Part shown: positions 16,330 to 26,541 of the stretch, one piece after another
Numbering within the stretch: position 1 is the stretch's first letter
Layout: each line of letters starts with the position of its first letter
Origin: Clostridium sp.
GTDB lineage: Bacteria > Bacillota > Clostridia > Clostridiales > Clostridiaceae
Assembly: GCF_022482905.1 (NCBI RefSeq)
Contig: NZ_JAKVOI010000001.1
Span: forward strand, 1,055,958 to 1,119,957
DNA length: 64,000 nucleotides
Direction: 5' to 3'
Position numbers and translations under genes: made by a program
Notes under the pieces: model-generated
Database searches by the model: none
Told to the model about the DNA's origin: nothing
What the model saw: only the letters and a program-made list of their open reading frames with translations

Positions 16330-17403
16330 ATGACGGATATAAAAATACCGAAATTCTATGTCAGTGGGAAAAATATTCTGGATAAAACCGGTAAATATAC
16401 TTCGAAATTTGGAAAATATGCATTGATTATATGCGGAAAAACTGCATGGAACAAGACTGGACAAAGGATACTTATGAATCTTGCAAGAGAGAGACTGGAA
16501 TATAGAGTTGAAGTATACCATGGGCATTGCACTTTGAATGATATAAAAATATATTCGGAATCAGCCCGTAAACTGAAGGTTGATGTAGTACTAGGTGTAG
16601 GAGGAGGAAAGGTAATTGATATGGCAAAGACCATAGGTGATAGGACAGGTAAGCCTGTAATTGCTATTCCTACTGTAGCTACAAGTTGTGCTGCGTGTTC
16701 CAATATTTCCATAATATATGATGATACCGGAAGATATATTGATTATGTCAGGCTAAAGAAATTACCTGAACTTATATTGACGGATATAGATTTAATACTT
16801 GAATCATCCATACGATATCTAAATGCAGGTATAGGTTATGCAATGTCAGTTTTTAAATATTTTGATCATGTGAAACAAGACGAATATCCGGTTAACATAC
16901 TGGAGAAGTATATTGAAGGATTGTATGAAGAACTGGATGAAAACATTGATGATGAATGTTACAGAAAATTGATAGATTCAATCATAGTATTATCCGGAAT
17001 GAGGCAAAATCATGATATAGTTGATAACTCAATTGATATATGTAATTATGTAGTCAATAACATGACATATATTTCCGATACAAGGTATAGCCTATATGGT
17101 GAAAAAACTAGTTTTGCACTTGTTGTTCAATTTGTTCTTGAAAACAGGAGCAAAGATGAAATATTCAAGGCTATTGATATATTTACCAAGATTGGTTTAC
17201 CTGTTACATTAAGTCAGCTTGGAATAAAATATGGATCTAAAATTAAAATATCAGGTATCAAGGATAATATTCATTTAAAATTCCGTGATTATGAAAAGGA
17301 AAACATTATTGAGAAGGCAATAATTAAAGCAGATGAGATGGGCAATGAATACTTGGGAAAAAAGAGTAGTGGCAATGATCAAATTCTGAATGCAATTATT
17401 TAA
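16330..17403 (+). CDS. GldA-like protein that lacks the metal ligands
   Basis: 357 aa from ATG 16330 (GGAAAGG 9 nt upstream; ATGs at 16312 and 16321 are worse placed). The fold is that of glycerol dehydrogenase/iron-type alcohol dehydrogenases: nucleotide-binding GVGGGKVIDMAKT, IAIPTVATSCAACSN, and an all-helical C-terminal half. The three metal ligands are lost. The GIGDAL Asp is Tyr (GIGYAMS), and the two His motifs read CNYVVNNMTYI and YSLYGEKTSFA without His. An ordinary alcohol dehydrogenase activity is therefore unlikely. It is in the S-box 5 unit. Confidence 0.78.
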   Translation: MTDIKIPKFYVSGKNILDKTGKYTSKFGKYALIICGKTAWNKTGQRILMNLARERLEYRVEVYHGHCTLNDIKIYSESARKLKVDVVLGVGGGKVIDMAKTIGDRTGKPVIAIPTVATSCAACSNISIIYDDTGRYIDYVRLKKLPELILTDIDLILESSIRYLNAGIGYAMSVFKYFDHVKQDEYPVNILEKYIEGLYEELDENIDDECYRKLIDSIIVLSGMRQNHDIVDNSIDICNYVVNNMTYISDTRYSLYGEKTSFALVVQFVLENRSKDEIFKAIDIFTKIGLPVTLSQLGIKYGSKIKISGIKDNIHLKFRDYEKENIIEKAIIKADEMGNEYLGKKSSGNDQILNAII

Positions 17404-17407
17404 AATA

Positions 17408-17448
17408 AAAAACAATGTACAGACTCAAAATTTGTACATTGTTTTTTA
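17408..17448. terminator. Bidirectional Rho-independent terminator
   Basis: The perfect stem AACAATGTACA with TGTACATTGTT is flanked by A- and T-runs. It lies between the convergent 16330 (+) and 17455 (-) genes and can serve both. Confidence 0.85.
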
Positions 17449-17454
17449 ATGGTG

Positions 17455-18234
17455 TTAATGTTTCCTTGCAAAATGGAGCTTATCTAATATTTTCTTTTTT
17501 AGTATTGTAAACTCCAGATCAGTTCTATCCCGGGGCCTTTCAAGATTTATATCTATGATTGATTCTATCTTTCCGGGACGCGGTGTCATAATTACGGCTC
17601 TGTCACTCAGATAAATTGCTTCATCTACGTCATGGGTAACCAGTATCATTGTGGTACCTCTTCTCTGCCATAATTCAATAAGTTTGTCCTGAAGGTCCAT
17701 TCTTGTAAATGCATCCAGTGCCCCAAGAGGCTCATCCAGGAGAAGTACTTTTGGATCATTTATAAGTGCTCTGGCAAGAGAAGCTCTTTGAGCCATACCT
17801 CCTGAAACCTGATGGGGATATGAATTTTCAAATCCCTCAAGTCCGGTAAGTTTTATATATTCATGAATTTTATCTTTGCTTTCTTTATATATTTTTCGTG
17901 CTTTCAGTCCTGCAGCAATATTATTTTCTATTGTTTCCCAGGGAAAAAGATTTGCCTGCTGAAAAACATATCCTCTTTCAAAACTGGTGTCATTTATTTT
18001 GTCATTATCAATAAACAGTTCACCGGATTGAGGTTTGTCAAGTCCTGCTATCAATCTCATCAATGTTGTTTTGCCGCATCCTGACGGTCCTACAAGTGAA
18101 ATGAATTCTCCGGCTCTAATGTCAAGATTTATATTTCTGAGGGCTTCTACAAGGTTGCCGGTTGCATCTATATATATTCTGTTTACATCCTTTATTTTAA
18201 TAGAAGCATTATTTGCAACGGAGGATTTTATCAT
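17455..18234 (-). CDS. Sulfonate-type ABC transporter ATPase
   Basis: 259 aa from ATG 18234, which overlaps the permease stop as ATGA and has AAGGGGG 7 nt upstream (a start at 18255 is possible). Walker A GPSGCGKTT, Q-loop QQANLFPW, signature VSGGMAQRASLARA, Walker B VLLLDEPLGALDA, and VTHDVDEA. It is the last gene of the metY-binding protein-permease-ATPase unit on the minus strand and powers that importer. Confidence 0.92.
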   Translation of the reverse strand: MIKSSVANNASIKIKDVNRIYIDATGNLVEALRNINLDIRAGEFISLVGPSGCGKTTLMRLIAGLDKPQSGELFIDNDKINDTSFERGYVFQQANLFPWETIENNIAAGLKARKIYKESKDKIHEYIKLTGLEGFENSYPHQVSGGMAQRASLARALINDPKVLLLDEPLGALDAFTRMDLQDKLIELWQRRGTTMILVTHDVDEAIYLSDRAVIMTPRPGKIESIIDINLERPRDRTDLEFTILKKKILDKLHFARKH

Positions 18235-19283
18235 TTCAAAAGCCCCCTTTGCCATATAAGTACTCTGTCTCTGATTTTAAATATTATCGCAAGTACTATT
18301 GAGAAAACTACCGCCATTATAACTATTGCAGCATAAACTTTTGCATAATTGGACCAACCTTTGGCCCAGTTTATATACCATCCAAGCCCAGCCTCGGCGC
18401 CAAGCATCTCTGAAACTACGAGTGTGGTGAAGGAAAGTCCCGTCGCAGTGTAGATTCCAGTAAATATTGATGGCATTGCACCTGGAATAGCTATTTTGAA
18501 TATGAGGAACTTTTCATCTGCACCTAAAGTTTTAGCTGCCTCAAAATAGGATTTGGGTATGTTTTCTATACCGCCGCATGCCATGAAGGCTACAGGAAAC
18601 CACACACAGAGTACAATTAAAAATACTTCGGAAATCAAGGTTGAAGGAAATAATGACATTGCAACTGGTATCCATGCAACTGCAGGTACAACACCTATAA
18701 TTTTAAGAACAGGGAAGAACCAATAATACCATTGTTTGTACCAGCCAATTAAAATTCCGGAAACAAGTCCCAAAAGAGTACCTGCAACGAAGCCAAGTAC
18801 TAAAAGTCGCATGGAATAAAGTGTACTTATTAAAAGTGTGCCGGCATCTTCCACAAGGACCTGAACTATTTGTGCAGGCCCCGGGAAAAATGGGAGCGGA
18901 AGTATATTGGTTTTTGTGGATAGAATATCCCAAATTATAAATCCAACTCCTATGGCAAAGTAAAATTGTGATTTATGGTTTGCTTGTGCACTCAGTTTTT
19001 CATTGAAAAACGAAATTACATATTCTATACCAAGATAGGCTATAAAAAGTATAAGCATTATCCTATATGGAAAGACTTTAACAATCTGTACTGTAGGCAA
19101 AGCTATGTTTTCAACCAAAGCCGCTACAAAAGCAATGATTTGTAAAATTGGCCAGACCTTTGATTTAGGTTTCCAGTTTACAGTGTCGGATGCTTTGACA
19201 ACCGGTACTTTATCAATATTTTTTGATTGAATATCTGATTCTGGTATGTTGTCTGAATTTGCAGATTCACTTAAAGCACTCAC
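18231..19283 (-). CDS. Sulfonate-type ABC transporter permease, long N-terminus
   Basis: 350 aa from GTG 19283, 10 nt after GGAGG. The C-terminal 240 residues are the BPD permease domain (EAA loop AAKTLGADEKFLIFKIAIPG). About 110 extra N-terminal residues add a soluble stretch and two or three more TM segments, so it is longer than usual SsuC (~260 aa). It overlaps the ATPase gene by 4 nt and follows the binding-protein gene by 16 nt. Confidence 0.86.
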   Translation of the reverse strand: MSALSESANSDNIPESDIQSKNIDKVPVVKASDTVNWKPKSKVWPILQIIAFVAALVENIALPTVQIVKVFPYRIMLILFIAYLGIEYVISFFNEKLSAQANHKSQFYFAIGVGFIIWDILSTKTNILPLPFFPGPAQIVQVLVEDAGTLLISTLYSMRLLVLGFVAGTLLGLVSGILIGWYKQWYYWFFPVLKIIGVVPAVAWIPVAMSLFPSTLISEVFLIVLCVWFPVAFMACGGIENIPKSYFEAAKTLGADEKFLIFKIAIPGAMPSIFTGIYTATGLSFTTLVVSEMLGAEAGLGWYINWAKGWSNYAKVYAAIVIMAVVFSIVLAIIFKIRDRVLIWQRGLLK

Positions 19284-19299
19284 GTTAGTAATACCTCCA

Positions 19300-20319
19300 T
19301 TAATTTTTTGAATTTCCGAGTGCATCGTAATACACATCATCAGCAAATTTAACAGGATCGGTGCCTTTTTTCAAAAATCCAGTCTTGTTAAGCTGTTCTA
19401 CAAAATATTTGACGTCATCCTTTGCACCATCGGTAGTATATTTGAAATCATAATTTTTTATAAGCTCGGTAATTAATTTTACATCACCACCGGATACATA
19501 TTTTTTGTCAAGTTCAATTTTTGCAGTTTCTTCAGGATGTTCTGCTATCCAGTCATCTGCTGCTTTGTAAGCTCGTACAAGAGCTGCAATTTTTTCCGGA
19601 TTATCCTTGATTTCCTTATTGGAAGCATATAGGAAGCAGCATGATTTTCCCTTGAATAACGGATCCTGTGCGATATCGGTTATTACTCTGTAATTATCAT
19701 TTTTTTCAGCCAGTGTAGCAAACGGATCCCATGCGGCAAAAGCGTCAACATCACCTTTCGAAACAGCCTTTGTCAGCTGGTCAAGAGGATAAGGAACCCA
19801 TTTTACATCCTTTGTAGGATCAATGTTGTTGTTTGCCAGAACCACACTTGTTATAGCCATAGGAGTTCCCCCTACTTCATCCACACCTATTTTCTTTCCC
19901 TTCAAATCTTTTGCAGTTTTTATTGGTGAATTAGGAGGCACGACTAATTTTATACAACCTTTGTGGAGTCCGCCTATGACTTTTATATCCAGACCCTGCT
20001 GAACAGAAGGGAAAAATTGAAAGTCACCATTTGTAACAGTAAACTTTCCACTTGCAAGGCCGGTTTTCTGCTGTTCAAATGTTCCACTTACAAGAGTTAC
20101 ATCAAAACCTTCCTTTGCAAAAAAACCTTTTTCCTTGGCTATGTAGGCAGGGGCACCGCAAACACCACCTCCGAGAGCCTGAATTTGCAATTTCCCATAT
20201 TTATATTTTCCTGTGCCATTTTCGCTTGAAGAAGTAGATGTACTTTTTCCACAAGCAGCAAGAGTAGGTACTGCAGTAACAAGCAATAACGCAGCAACTA
20301 TTTTAGTAATTTTATTCAT
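19300..20319 (-). CDS. ABC transporter substrate-binding lipoprotein (SsuA-like)
   Basis: A 339-aa lipoprotein with signal peptide and lipobox TLAACG (Cys about 23), followed by a Ser/Thr linker. The fold is NMT1/SsuA-like: APAYIAKEKGFFAKEGFDVT, LKGKKIGVDEVGGTPMA, SKGDVDAFAAWDPFATLAEK. The ligand is likely an aliphatic sulfonate or related organosulfur compound, given the metY gene directly upstream in the same unit. The AGGGAATTAT ribosome site fits the ATG. Confidence 0.87.
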   Translation of the reverse strand: MNKITKIVAALLLVTAVPTLAACGKSTSTSSSENGTGKYKYGKLQIQALGGGVCGAPAYIAKEKGFFAKEGFDVTLVSGTFEQQKTGLASGKFTVTNGDFQFFPSVQQGLDIKVIGGLHKGCIKLVVPPNSPIKTAKDLKGKKIGVDEVGGTPMAITSVVLANNNIDPTKDVKWVPYPLDQLTKAVSKGDVDAFAAWDPFATLAEKNDNYRVITDIAQDPLFKGKSCCFLYASNKEIKDNPEKIAALVRAYKAADDWIAEHPEETAKIELDKKYVSGGDVKLITELIKNYDFKYTTDGAKDDVKYFVEQLNKTGFLKKGTDPVKFADDVYYDALGNSKN

Positions 20320-20350
20320 AATAATTCCCTCTTCTTTCTATATATATAAT

Positions 20351-21688
20351 TTATTTAACAACATCCTTGTTTACTATTTTTTCAGATTCAAATGCTGCTT
20401 TGAAAGCCTGATCCAAATCGTCTATGAGATCTTCTGCATCTTCGAGTCCTATGGATAGTCTTATTGTATTAGGAAGCAAATCTGAAAGTTCTTTCTCATC
20501 TGGTGTAAGTTCACTGTGTGTTGTCTTAGGTGAATTGACAATCAGAGATCTTGAATCACCAACATTGGTATGATAGCTGAACAGATTTAATGAGTTCAAA
20601 AATTTGTCTATTTCGGAATCAGTACCTTTGAATCCGAAGGTAAATACTGATCCAGCTCCTTTTGGAAGATATTTATCAGCTAATTCTTTATATGGACTGT
20701 TTTCTAAAGTAGGATATTTTATCCATGAAACTTTGTCATTTTCTTTCAGATAACCGATTATTTTTTCAGTATTTTCAATTTGTTTCTTGACTCTTTCAGA
20801 TAAGGTTTCCAGTCCTATAAGTGCAAGATATGCATCAAAAGGACTCAAAGAAGAACCAAAGTAATTCAAATAGTTCATTCTGATTCTCGTAGTAAATGGA
20901 AAATCAGGAAATACATCGAGAAAATTTCTGGCATCGTCATTATTATCTCTTAAAGTATAATAAGGTTCCAGAAAATGATTGAACTTGCCATTTGCCCAAT
21001 TGAATTTACCGCTTTCAAGAATTACACCTGCAATAACATTTCCATGCCCGTTAAGTGCCTTTGTAGCTGAATAAATTACGATATCGGCACCGTATTTTAT
21101 TGGATTCAAAAGATATGGAGTTGCAAAGGTGTTGTCTACCACAAGTGGAATATCATGTTCATGAGCTACTTTTGCAATTGTTTCTATATCTGATACTGAA
21201 GTGTTTGGATTGCTTATGCTTTCAACAAATATAGCCTTGGTATCTGGCTTTATTGCCTTGGCTATAGCCTCTGGATTATTAAAATCGTGAAACTTGTCTA
21301 TGTTTATTCCAAATTTGGGATAAAGTTTTTTGAATCCGTCAAGTGTTCCTCCATATAAATATGGAGTTGTAAGTATTCTTCCACCGTTTTCTGCAAGATT
21401 GAGGAGAGTGTAAGTTATTGCAGCCATTCCGGAACTAACGGCAACTGCACCTGAAGCACCATCCAATTTTGCAACCCTTTGTTCCAGAACTTCAACTGTA
21501 GGATTGCTTAATCTTGTGTAAATAAACCCGGGTTCTGTAAATGAAAACAACCTCTTGGCCCTATCTGTACTTCCCAAATCAAATGCGGCTGTTTCATAAA
21601 TTGGAACTGAAACAGAGTGATTGTGTTTGCTGGAATCATATCCGCCTCTTACTTTTAATGTGTCAAATTTTAAATTTTCTTCTGACAT
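20351..21688 (-). CDS. metY: O-acetylhomoserine sulfhydrylase (PLP Cys/Met metabolism family)
   Basis: A 445-aa cytoplasmic PLP enzyme. It joins O-acetylhomoserine with sulfide or methanethiol, giving homocysteine or methionine. Visible motifs are YTRLSNPTVEVLEQRVAKLD, AVSSGMAAITYTLLNL, VDNTFATPYLLNPIKYGADI and the PLP lysine in YSATKALNGHGNVIAG. It is the first gene of a minus-strand unit with the ABC importer, behind attenuator copy 5. With a methanethiol-producing nitrogenase-like enzyme it would give direct methionine salvage. A paralogue is at 37477. Confidence 0.92.
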   Translation of the reverse strand: MSEENLKFDTLKVRGGYDSSKHNHSVSVPIYETAAFDLGSTDRAKRLFSFTEPGFIYTRLSNPTVEVLEQRVAKLDGASGAVAVSSGMAAITYTLLNLAENGGRILTTPYLYGGTLDGFKKLYPKFGINIDKFHDFNNPEAIAKAIKPDTKAIFVESISNPNTSVSDIETIAKVAHEHDIPLVVDNTFATPYLLNPIKYGADIVIYSATKALNGHGNVIAGVILESGKFNWANGKFNHFLEPYYTLRDNNDDARNFLDVFPDFPFTTRIRMNYLNYFGSSLSPFDAYLALIGLETLSERVKKQIENTEKIIGYLKENDKVSWIKYPTLENSPYKELADKYLPKGAGSVFTFGFKGTDSEIDKFLNSLNLFSYHTNVGDSRSLIVNSPKTTHSELTPDEKELSDLLPNTIRLSIGLEDAEDLIDDLDQAFKAAFESEKIVNKDVVK

Positions 21689-21711
21689 TTTTATTTCCCC
21701 CTTATTTTTTG

Positions 21712-21776
21712 TACCAAAAAAACCGGAGACTACACCATTTAAAAACGATGTAGCCTCCGGTTTGCCGGTCAGCTAT
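21712..21776 (-). promoter_or_regulatory. Conserved hairpin attenuator, copy 5 (before metY, minus strand)
   Basis: Read on the minus strand: GCTGA, CCGG-CAAA-CCGG, then AGGCTACATC. The second CCGG plus AGGCTACATC pairs perfectly (with G-U) with GGTGTAGTCTCCGG, followed by T8. The two folds compete for the same CCGG, and the changed stem (CCGG in place of CTAG) is compensatory. Confidence 0.88.
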
Positions 21777-21810
21777 AAAGAACATATTATTAATTCTTCT
21801 ACTTTTTTAT

Positions 21811-21839
21811 ATGATAATATAAGTCCATTATTTTGTCAA
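21811..21839 (-). promoter_or_regulatory. Sigma-A promoter for the metY unit
   Basis: On the minus strand, TTGACA (21834-21839) and TATCAT (21811-21816) with a 17-nt spacer, upstream of attenuator 5. Confidence 0.7.
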
Positions 21840-21953
21840 CTGCAATTCAAAAAGATTTAAAACGATAAAAAATATAATGTACTTGTATTAAATTACAAAT
21901 TATGCTTATAATATATAAAACATAAAAATTATAAATTGGAGGATTGCATAAAG

Positions 21954-22403
21954 ATGAGTGATGTATTGGATGCTGCTGTTAAATATGTGGAACAGTCAAA
22001 AACAGGACTACTTGTTACAATAGGTGAAGATGGTGCCCCTTACGTAAGAATAATGGGAGCTTTTTCAAATGATGGTGCAAATTTATATTTTGAGACAGGA
22101 AGAAAAAGCAATAAAGTAAAACACATACAAAAAAACCCCGTAGTTACATTCTATTTCCAAAATGAGGGACAGGTCTATGACACCTTCAAGAGTGTATCCA
22201 TTACTGGAAAGGCGACCGAAGTTCTTGAGAATGATGATGATTTTAAAAAAGCAGTGGATGGAATAAGCGTGAGATATCCGGTGCTGAAGGAAAATTTATC
22301 TAAAGGTGGGCTTGGAGATTCAGTTATATACAGGATAAAGGCGCAATTTGTAAAGCTGGCTGATTATACCAAAAACCCTAAAGAAGTAAAACAAGTACTT
22401 TAA
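21954..22403 (+). CDS. Pyridoxamine 5'-phosphate oxidase-like split-barrel protein
   Basis: 149 aa from ATG 21954, which has TTGGAGG about 10 nt upstream (an in-frame start at 21936 has none). Split-barrel features: TGLLVTIGEDGAPYVRIMGA, GRKSNKVKHIQKNPVVTFYF, and the YDTFKSVSITGKATEV block. This is the best conserved of the three PPOX-like proteins in the window and probably binds FMN. It stands alone between divergent metY and convergent copA and has no S-box or attenuator. Role unknown. Confidence 0.8.
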   Translation: MSDVLDAAVKYVEQSKTGLLVTIGEDGAPYVRIMGAFSNDGANLYFETGRKSNKVKHIQKNPVVTFYFQNEGQVYDTFKSVSITGKATEVLENDDDFKKAVDGISVRYPVLKENLSKGGLGDSVIYRIKAQFVKLADYTKNPKEVKQVL

Positions 22404-22405
22404 TT

Positions 22406-22442
22406 AAAATGTGGACTGGTTTTTAAGCCAGTCCACATTTTA
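22406..22442. terminator. Bidirectional Rho-independent terminator
   Basis: The 12-bp stem AAATGTGGACTGG / CCAGTCCACATTT with a short T-rich loop lies between the convergent 21954 and copA genes. Confidence 0.85.
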
Positions 22443-22443
22443 A

Positions 22444-24741
22444 TTACTGAAATTTGTATTTTTTGAGACTTAACGAATTCAACAAAACCGATATGGAACT
22501 AAAGGACATGGCTGCAGCTCCAATTACAGGATTTAGATGACCTGTTACAGCTATTGGAATTGCAATTATGTTGTATATAAATGCCCAGAATAAATTTTGC
22601 TTTATTTTTTTCATTGTTGCCTTCGAAAGCTTTATTGCATCTGTTAAAGCTCTCAAATTTTCATTTAACAGTACAATATCTCCAGTTTCAATGGCAGCAT
22701 CTGTACCTGAACCCATTGCAAACCCTATATCTGCAGTAGCCAGAGCCGGCGAATCGTTTATTCCATCACCTACCATGGCAACTGATCTGCCTTTATTTTT
22801 CAATTTTGAAATTTCATCTGCTTTGTCTTCGGGGTGTACCTCTGATATTATATTTTTTATATTTAATTTGTCTGCAACTGAAAGCGCAGTATTTTTATTG
22901 TCTCCTGTAAGCATATAAACGTCTATATGCATTTTTTCAAGAGAATCAACAACTTCTCCGGCATCAGTTTTTATTTTATCTGCAAAGGCAATTACTCCAG
23001 CAAGAATTCCATCAATTGCAACAAGTACAGCTGTTTTTCCTTTTTTTTGCAAAAGAATTAAAGTATCCTTTAATTCCGATAAATCTACGGCCTTTTCTTT
23101 TAAAAAATCTGCAGTGCCTATTAATATATTTTTATTATCTACAGATGCAGTTATACCTTTACCTGGTACCGCAGTGAAATCATCAGTATGTTTCAATTGA
23201 GTTTTGTAATTATGCTTTACATAACTGTATACAGCCTTTCCTAGAGGATGTTCAGAAAATTTTTCTGCCGAAGCGGCTAAAATCAATAAATCTTCCTGAC
23301 TTTGTATGTTCAATTCATTTGCTCTATTGAATAGGACAGCATCGGTTATGTCAAGCTTACCTTCAGTTAGAGTTCCTGTTTTATCAAATACTACAGTATC
23401 AATTTTACATGCTTGTTCCAATGCTGTACCGTTTTTTATCAATATTCCATTTTCAGCTCCTTTTCCAAGCCCTACCATCAACGCAGCAGGTGTTGCAAGC
23501 CCGAGTGCGCAGGGGCAGGATACAACCAAAACGGATACAGCATATATTATTGGCAGATTTATTAAAAAAACTTTATGATCGAATATAACGAAGTACCATA
23601 TTATGAAGGTAAGTGCGGATATACAGAGTATGACAGGTATAAAAATTCCAGAAGCCTTATCTGCAATTTTCTGTATGGGAGCCTTGCTTTCCTGAGCTTC
23701 TTCCACCAATTTTATAATATTTGAAAATACAGTGTCATCTCCAACCTTGGTAGCCTTGAAATTAAAGGTACCATTTTTATTCATTGAAGCTCCTGTTACA
23801 ATATCGTCCTTATTCTTTTCTACAGGAAGACTTTCTCCTGTAAGCATCGATTCATCAACATTGGAATGACCGCTGGTTACAATTCCGTCTACCGGTATTT
23901 TTTCACCGGGTTTTACCATTAAGATGTCACCGATACATACTTTTTCCACGGGAATGGTGTATTCAATATTGTTTCTTATTACCCTGGCTGTTTTGGGTTG
24001 AAGTTTTACAAGAGCCTTTATGGAATTGGAAGTTTTGCTTTTGGCTATTGATTCCAGATATCTTCCCAGGATTACAAGCGTGATTATAGTTACAGAAGAT
24101 TCAAAGTACAAATTAATCATTCCCAGAGTATAGGTAAAAGTTTCGAATAATGCAATATAAAGACTATAAAAATAAGCTGTAGTAGTCCCTATTACAACTA
24201 GTAAGTCCATGGTAAAAGCCTTGGCCTTCAATGCAAAAAAAGAACTTTTATAAAATCTGGCACCTATTATGAACTGTACTATGGTTGCCAATGTAATCTG
24301 AAGTTTCCAGTTGTGAAGAATTGAAGATTTCCATCTCAAAATTTCAATAAAGGCACCCCATTTATTTGCTGAATATGGATCGAAATCACTGTGACAGAAG
24401 CCTGTTCCGCCCAGTATCATTCCAAGTATCAATGGACTGCTGAGTACAGCCGATATTATAAATAGATTTCTCAATTTGTTCCGTTCTATTTCTTCTCTTG
24501 TGAGGTTTTCTCCTGAAGCTTTTTCATTTTCCTCGCCTACTGAAAATCCCAATGATTCTATTTTTTCTTTTATAGTATCCAGAGATGTGACTTTGCCGTC
24601 ATACTGCAATTTTGCTTTTTCAGAAGCATAGCTCACATTTATACTGTCTATGCCATTGATCTCGTTGACTGCCGATTCTATTGTAATGGCACATAATGTG
24701 CAGGTCATGCCATAGATTTTCAATGCTCTCTTTTCAATCAT
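22444..24741 (-). CDS. copA: Copper-exporting P1B-type ATPase
   Basis: A 765-aa membrane pump for Cu(I). It has an N-terminal HMA domain with GMTCTLC (Cys14, Cys17), TM pairs, the TGES actuator loop ([12 protein letters not shown]), the CPC metal-binding TM motif ([14 protein letters not shown]), the phosphorylation motif DKTGTL, the SEHPLG motif and the [10 protein letters not shown] hinge. One HMA domain is present and the length is normal. The leader holds attenuator copy 6 rather than a visible CopY/CsoR box. A histidine kinase gene diverges from it, and copper-related surface proteins follow. Confidence 0.96.
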   Translation of the reverse strand: MIEKRALKIYGMTCTLCAITIESAVNEINGIDSINVSYASEKAKLQYDGKVTSLDTIKEKIESLGFSVGEENEKASGENLTREEIERNKLRNLFIISAVLSSPLILGMILGGTGFCHSDFDPYSANKWGAFIEILRWKSSILHNWKLQITLATIVQFIIGARFYKSSFFALKAKAFTMDLLVVIGTTTAYFYSLYIALFETFTYTLGMINLYFESSVTIITLVILGRYLESIAKSKTSNSIKALVKLQPKTARVIRNNIEYTIPVEKVCIGDILMVKPGEKIPVDGIVTSGHSNVDESMLTGESLPVEKNKDDIVTGASMNKNGTFNFKATKVGDDTVFSNIIKLVEEAQESKAPIQKIADKASGIFIPVILCISALTFIIWYFVIFDHKVFLINLPIIYAVSVLVVSCPCALGLATPAALMVGLGKGAENGILIKNGTALEQACKIDTVVFDKTGTLTEGKLDITDAVLFNRANELNIQSQEDLLILAASAEKFSEHPLGKAVYSYVKHNYKTQLKHTDDFTAVPGKGITASVDNKNILIGTADFLKEKAVDLSELKDTLILLQKKGKTAVLVAIDGILAGVIAFADKIKTDAGEVVDSLEKMHIDVYMLTGDNKNTALSVADKLNIKNIISEVHPEDKADEISKLKNKGRSVAMVGDGINDSPALATADIGFAMGSGTDAAIETGDIVLLNENLRALTDAIKLSKATMKKIKQNLFWAFIYNIIAIPIAVTGHLNPVIGAAAMSFSSISVLLNSLSLKKYKFQ

Positions 24742-24765
24742 GCCTTATTTTCCCCCCTATTTTCA

Positions 24766-24838
24766 TAAAAATTAAAGACTAGCAGTCTATCCATACATGG
24801 AATCAAACTACTAGCCTCCAGTTATCTGGTCGACAAAT
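24766..24838 (-). promoter_or_regulatory. Conserved hairpin attenuator, copy 6 (before copA, minus strand)
   Basis: On the minus strand: TCGA, CCAG-ATAA-CTGG, then AGGCTAGTAG, which pairs with CTGCTAGTCTT before TTAATTTT. The stem is CCAG/CTGG, a two-sided change relative to CTAG/CTAG. The run of T is weaker than in the other copies. Confidence 0.8.
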
Positions 24839-24955
24839 ATAATTTCTTGTATTCTAGCATGAGTAAGTATCTCTGTCAATATACATCCATTTTAAAATTG
24901 ACAGCTAAAAATAATTCAATTAATATAGTAAAAAATGATGGAGAGGTAATAAAGA

Positions 24956-26350
24956 ATGAAAATTAGTTTGAGAAAGAAACTTACAGTGTCTTATATTCTT
25001 GTTACAATTGTGTGTGTGTTTTTAATAAGCATTTTAATGAATGTACTTCTTGAGAAACAATTTAGGGAATATACAGTACATAATCAGGAACACTCCAATC
25101 AGGAAGTGGTTGATTTGATAAGCAGGCAGTATGACAATGGAAAATGGAACAGCACAGGTATAGAAAATGTAGGGGTAAATTATATTGAACGGGGTATGTT
25201 TATAAAAGTAAGTGACTCTTATAATAAAACGATATGGGATGCATCCACTCACAATAATGGACTGTGCAAGAAGATGCTTGACGATATGGAAAAAAATATG
25301 AACAAGTATTATCCCGGTTGGAATGGAAAATACAAGGATAAACGATATCCGCTTTATCATGATAATGAGAAAATAGGAATTATGACAATAGGCTATTATG
25401 GACCATTTTACTACAACAATATCGACCTTACTTTTATTTATAACTTAAAAAATAGAATTCTCATATTTGCATTTATATTTTCGCTTATACTCGCCGAGAT
25501 ATTGGGAACTATAATGGCTCAGATGCTGAGTAAACCAATTGCAAAGATTGTAAGAGCCACAGAAAGTATTTCAAAAGGGCATTTCGATAATTTTGTGGAT
25601 GAAAACTCAAGTACAGAAGAAATCTATATATTGAACTCCGCCGTTAACAATATGGCAAAAACTTTGAAGTCACATGGGGAATTGAAGAAGAGAATGTCAG
25701 ATGATATAGCACATGAACTTAGAACTCCTCTGACAACACTCCAAAGTCATATTGAAGCCATGATAGATGGTGTGTGGAAACCTGACATAGAAAGACTTCA
25801 AAGCTGTTATGAGGAAGTTGTTAGAATTGCCGGACTTGTAGGGGATCTTGAGATGCTTGGAAAATATGAAAACAGACATAGTAAATTGAGCAGGACAATA
25901 TATGACATATATGATCAAATAAAAAATATAGTATTTAATTTTCAGGCGGAATTTAAAAATAGAGGCGTGGAAATAAAACTCAATGGGAACAGCCAGGAAA
26001 TATTTGCTGAAAAGGATAAAATAGGACAGGCAATAGTAAATCTTATATCCAATGCACTTAAATATACACCTAGAGATGGAATGGTATTATTGGATTTGAA
26101 AGGGCTGAAAAATGAAATTAAACTGAATATAAAGGATACCGGAATAGGAATTTCTGATGATGACCTCCCATTTATATTTGACAGATTTTATCGTGCCGAT
26201 AAATCAAGAAACAGGGCAACTGGCGGCAGAGGCATAGGGCTTGCAATAGCAAAAACAATTATAGAATCTCATGGAGGAAGAATAGAGGTAAACAGTGTTC
26301 TCAATGAGGGGAGTGAGTTTATAATTTTTCTTCCAAAAAACGTTGATTAA
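24956..26350 (+). CDS. Sensor histidine kinase
   Basis: A 464-aa kinase with TM1 about 10-32, an extracytoplasmic sensor domain about 33-165, TM2 about 166-190, HAMP about 190-243, a HisKA box (SDDIAHELRTPLTTLQSHIE, His about 254) and an HATPase with NLISNALKYTPRDG, DTGIGISDDDLPFIFDRFYR and GRGIGLAIAK. It diverges from copA. No regulator gene is adjacent; the nearest OmpR-type regulator is at 33133, after two large cell-wall genes. Copper or envelope sensing is a guess from context. Confidence 0.9.
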   Translation: MKISLRKKLTVSYILVTIVCVFLISILMNVLLEKQFREYTVHNQEHSNQEVVDLISRQYDNGKWNSTGIENVGVNYIERGMFIKVSDSYNKTIWDASTHNNGLCKKMLDDMEKNMNKYYPGWNGKYKDKRYPLYHDNEKIGIMTIGYYGPFYYNNIDLTFIYNLKNRILIFAFIFSLILAEILGTIMAQMLSKPIAKIVRATESISKGHFDNFVDENSSTEEIYILNSAVNNMAKTLKSHGELKKRMSDDIAHELRTPLTTLQSHIEAMIDGVWKPDIERLQSCYEEVVRIAGLVGDLEMLGKYENRHSKLSRTIYDIYDQIKNIVFNFQAEFKNRGVEIKLNGNSQEIFAEKDKIGQAIVNLISNALKYTPRDGMVLLDLKGLKNEIKLNIKDTGIGISDDDLPFIFDRFYRADKSRNRATGGRGIGLAIAKTIIESHGGRIEVNSVLNEGSEFIIFLPKNVD

Positions 26351-26467
26351 AATGTTGTTAATAAATTATTAATATTTTAAACATGCAATCTACACAATTT
26401 GTCTATTGACAAATTTTAAAAATTATAGAATAATGTATCCATAGTAATTTTATTCTTTATAATTTAA

Positions 26468-26540
26468 AATCAGCTAACTAGAAAACTGGAGGCTGGAATT
26501 TTCTTTAATTTCAAATTAGAGAAAATTCCATTTTTTTTAT
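26468..26540 (+). promoter_or_regulatory. Conserved hairpin attenuator, copy 7 (before first cell-wall protein)
   Basis: CAGCTAA, CTAG-AAAA-CTGG (one G-U pair), then AGGCTGGAATTTTCT. The GGAATTTTCT part pairs with AGAAAATTCC, followed by T8. A TTGACA is at 26406-26411. Confidence 0.78.
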
Positions 26541-26541
26541 C

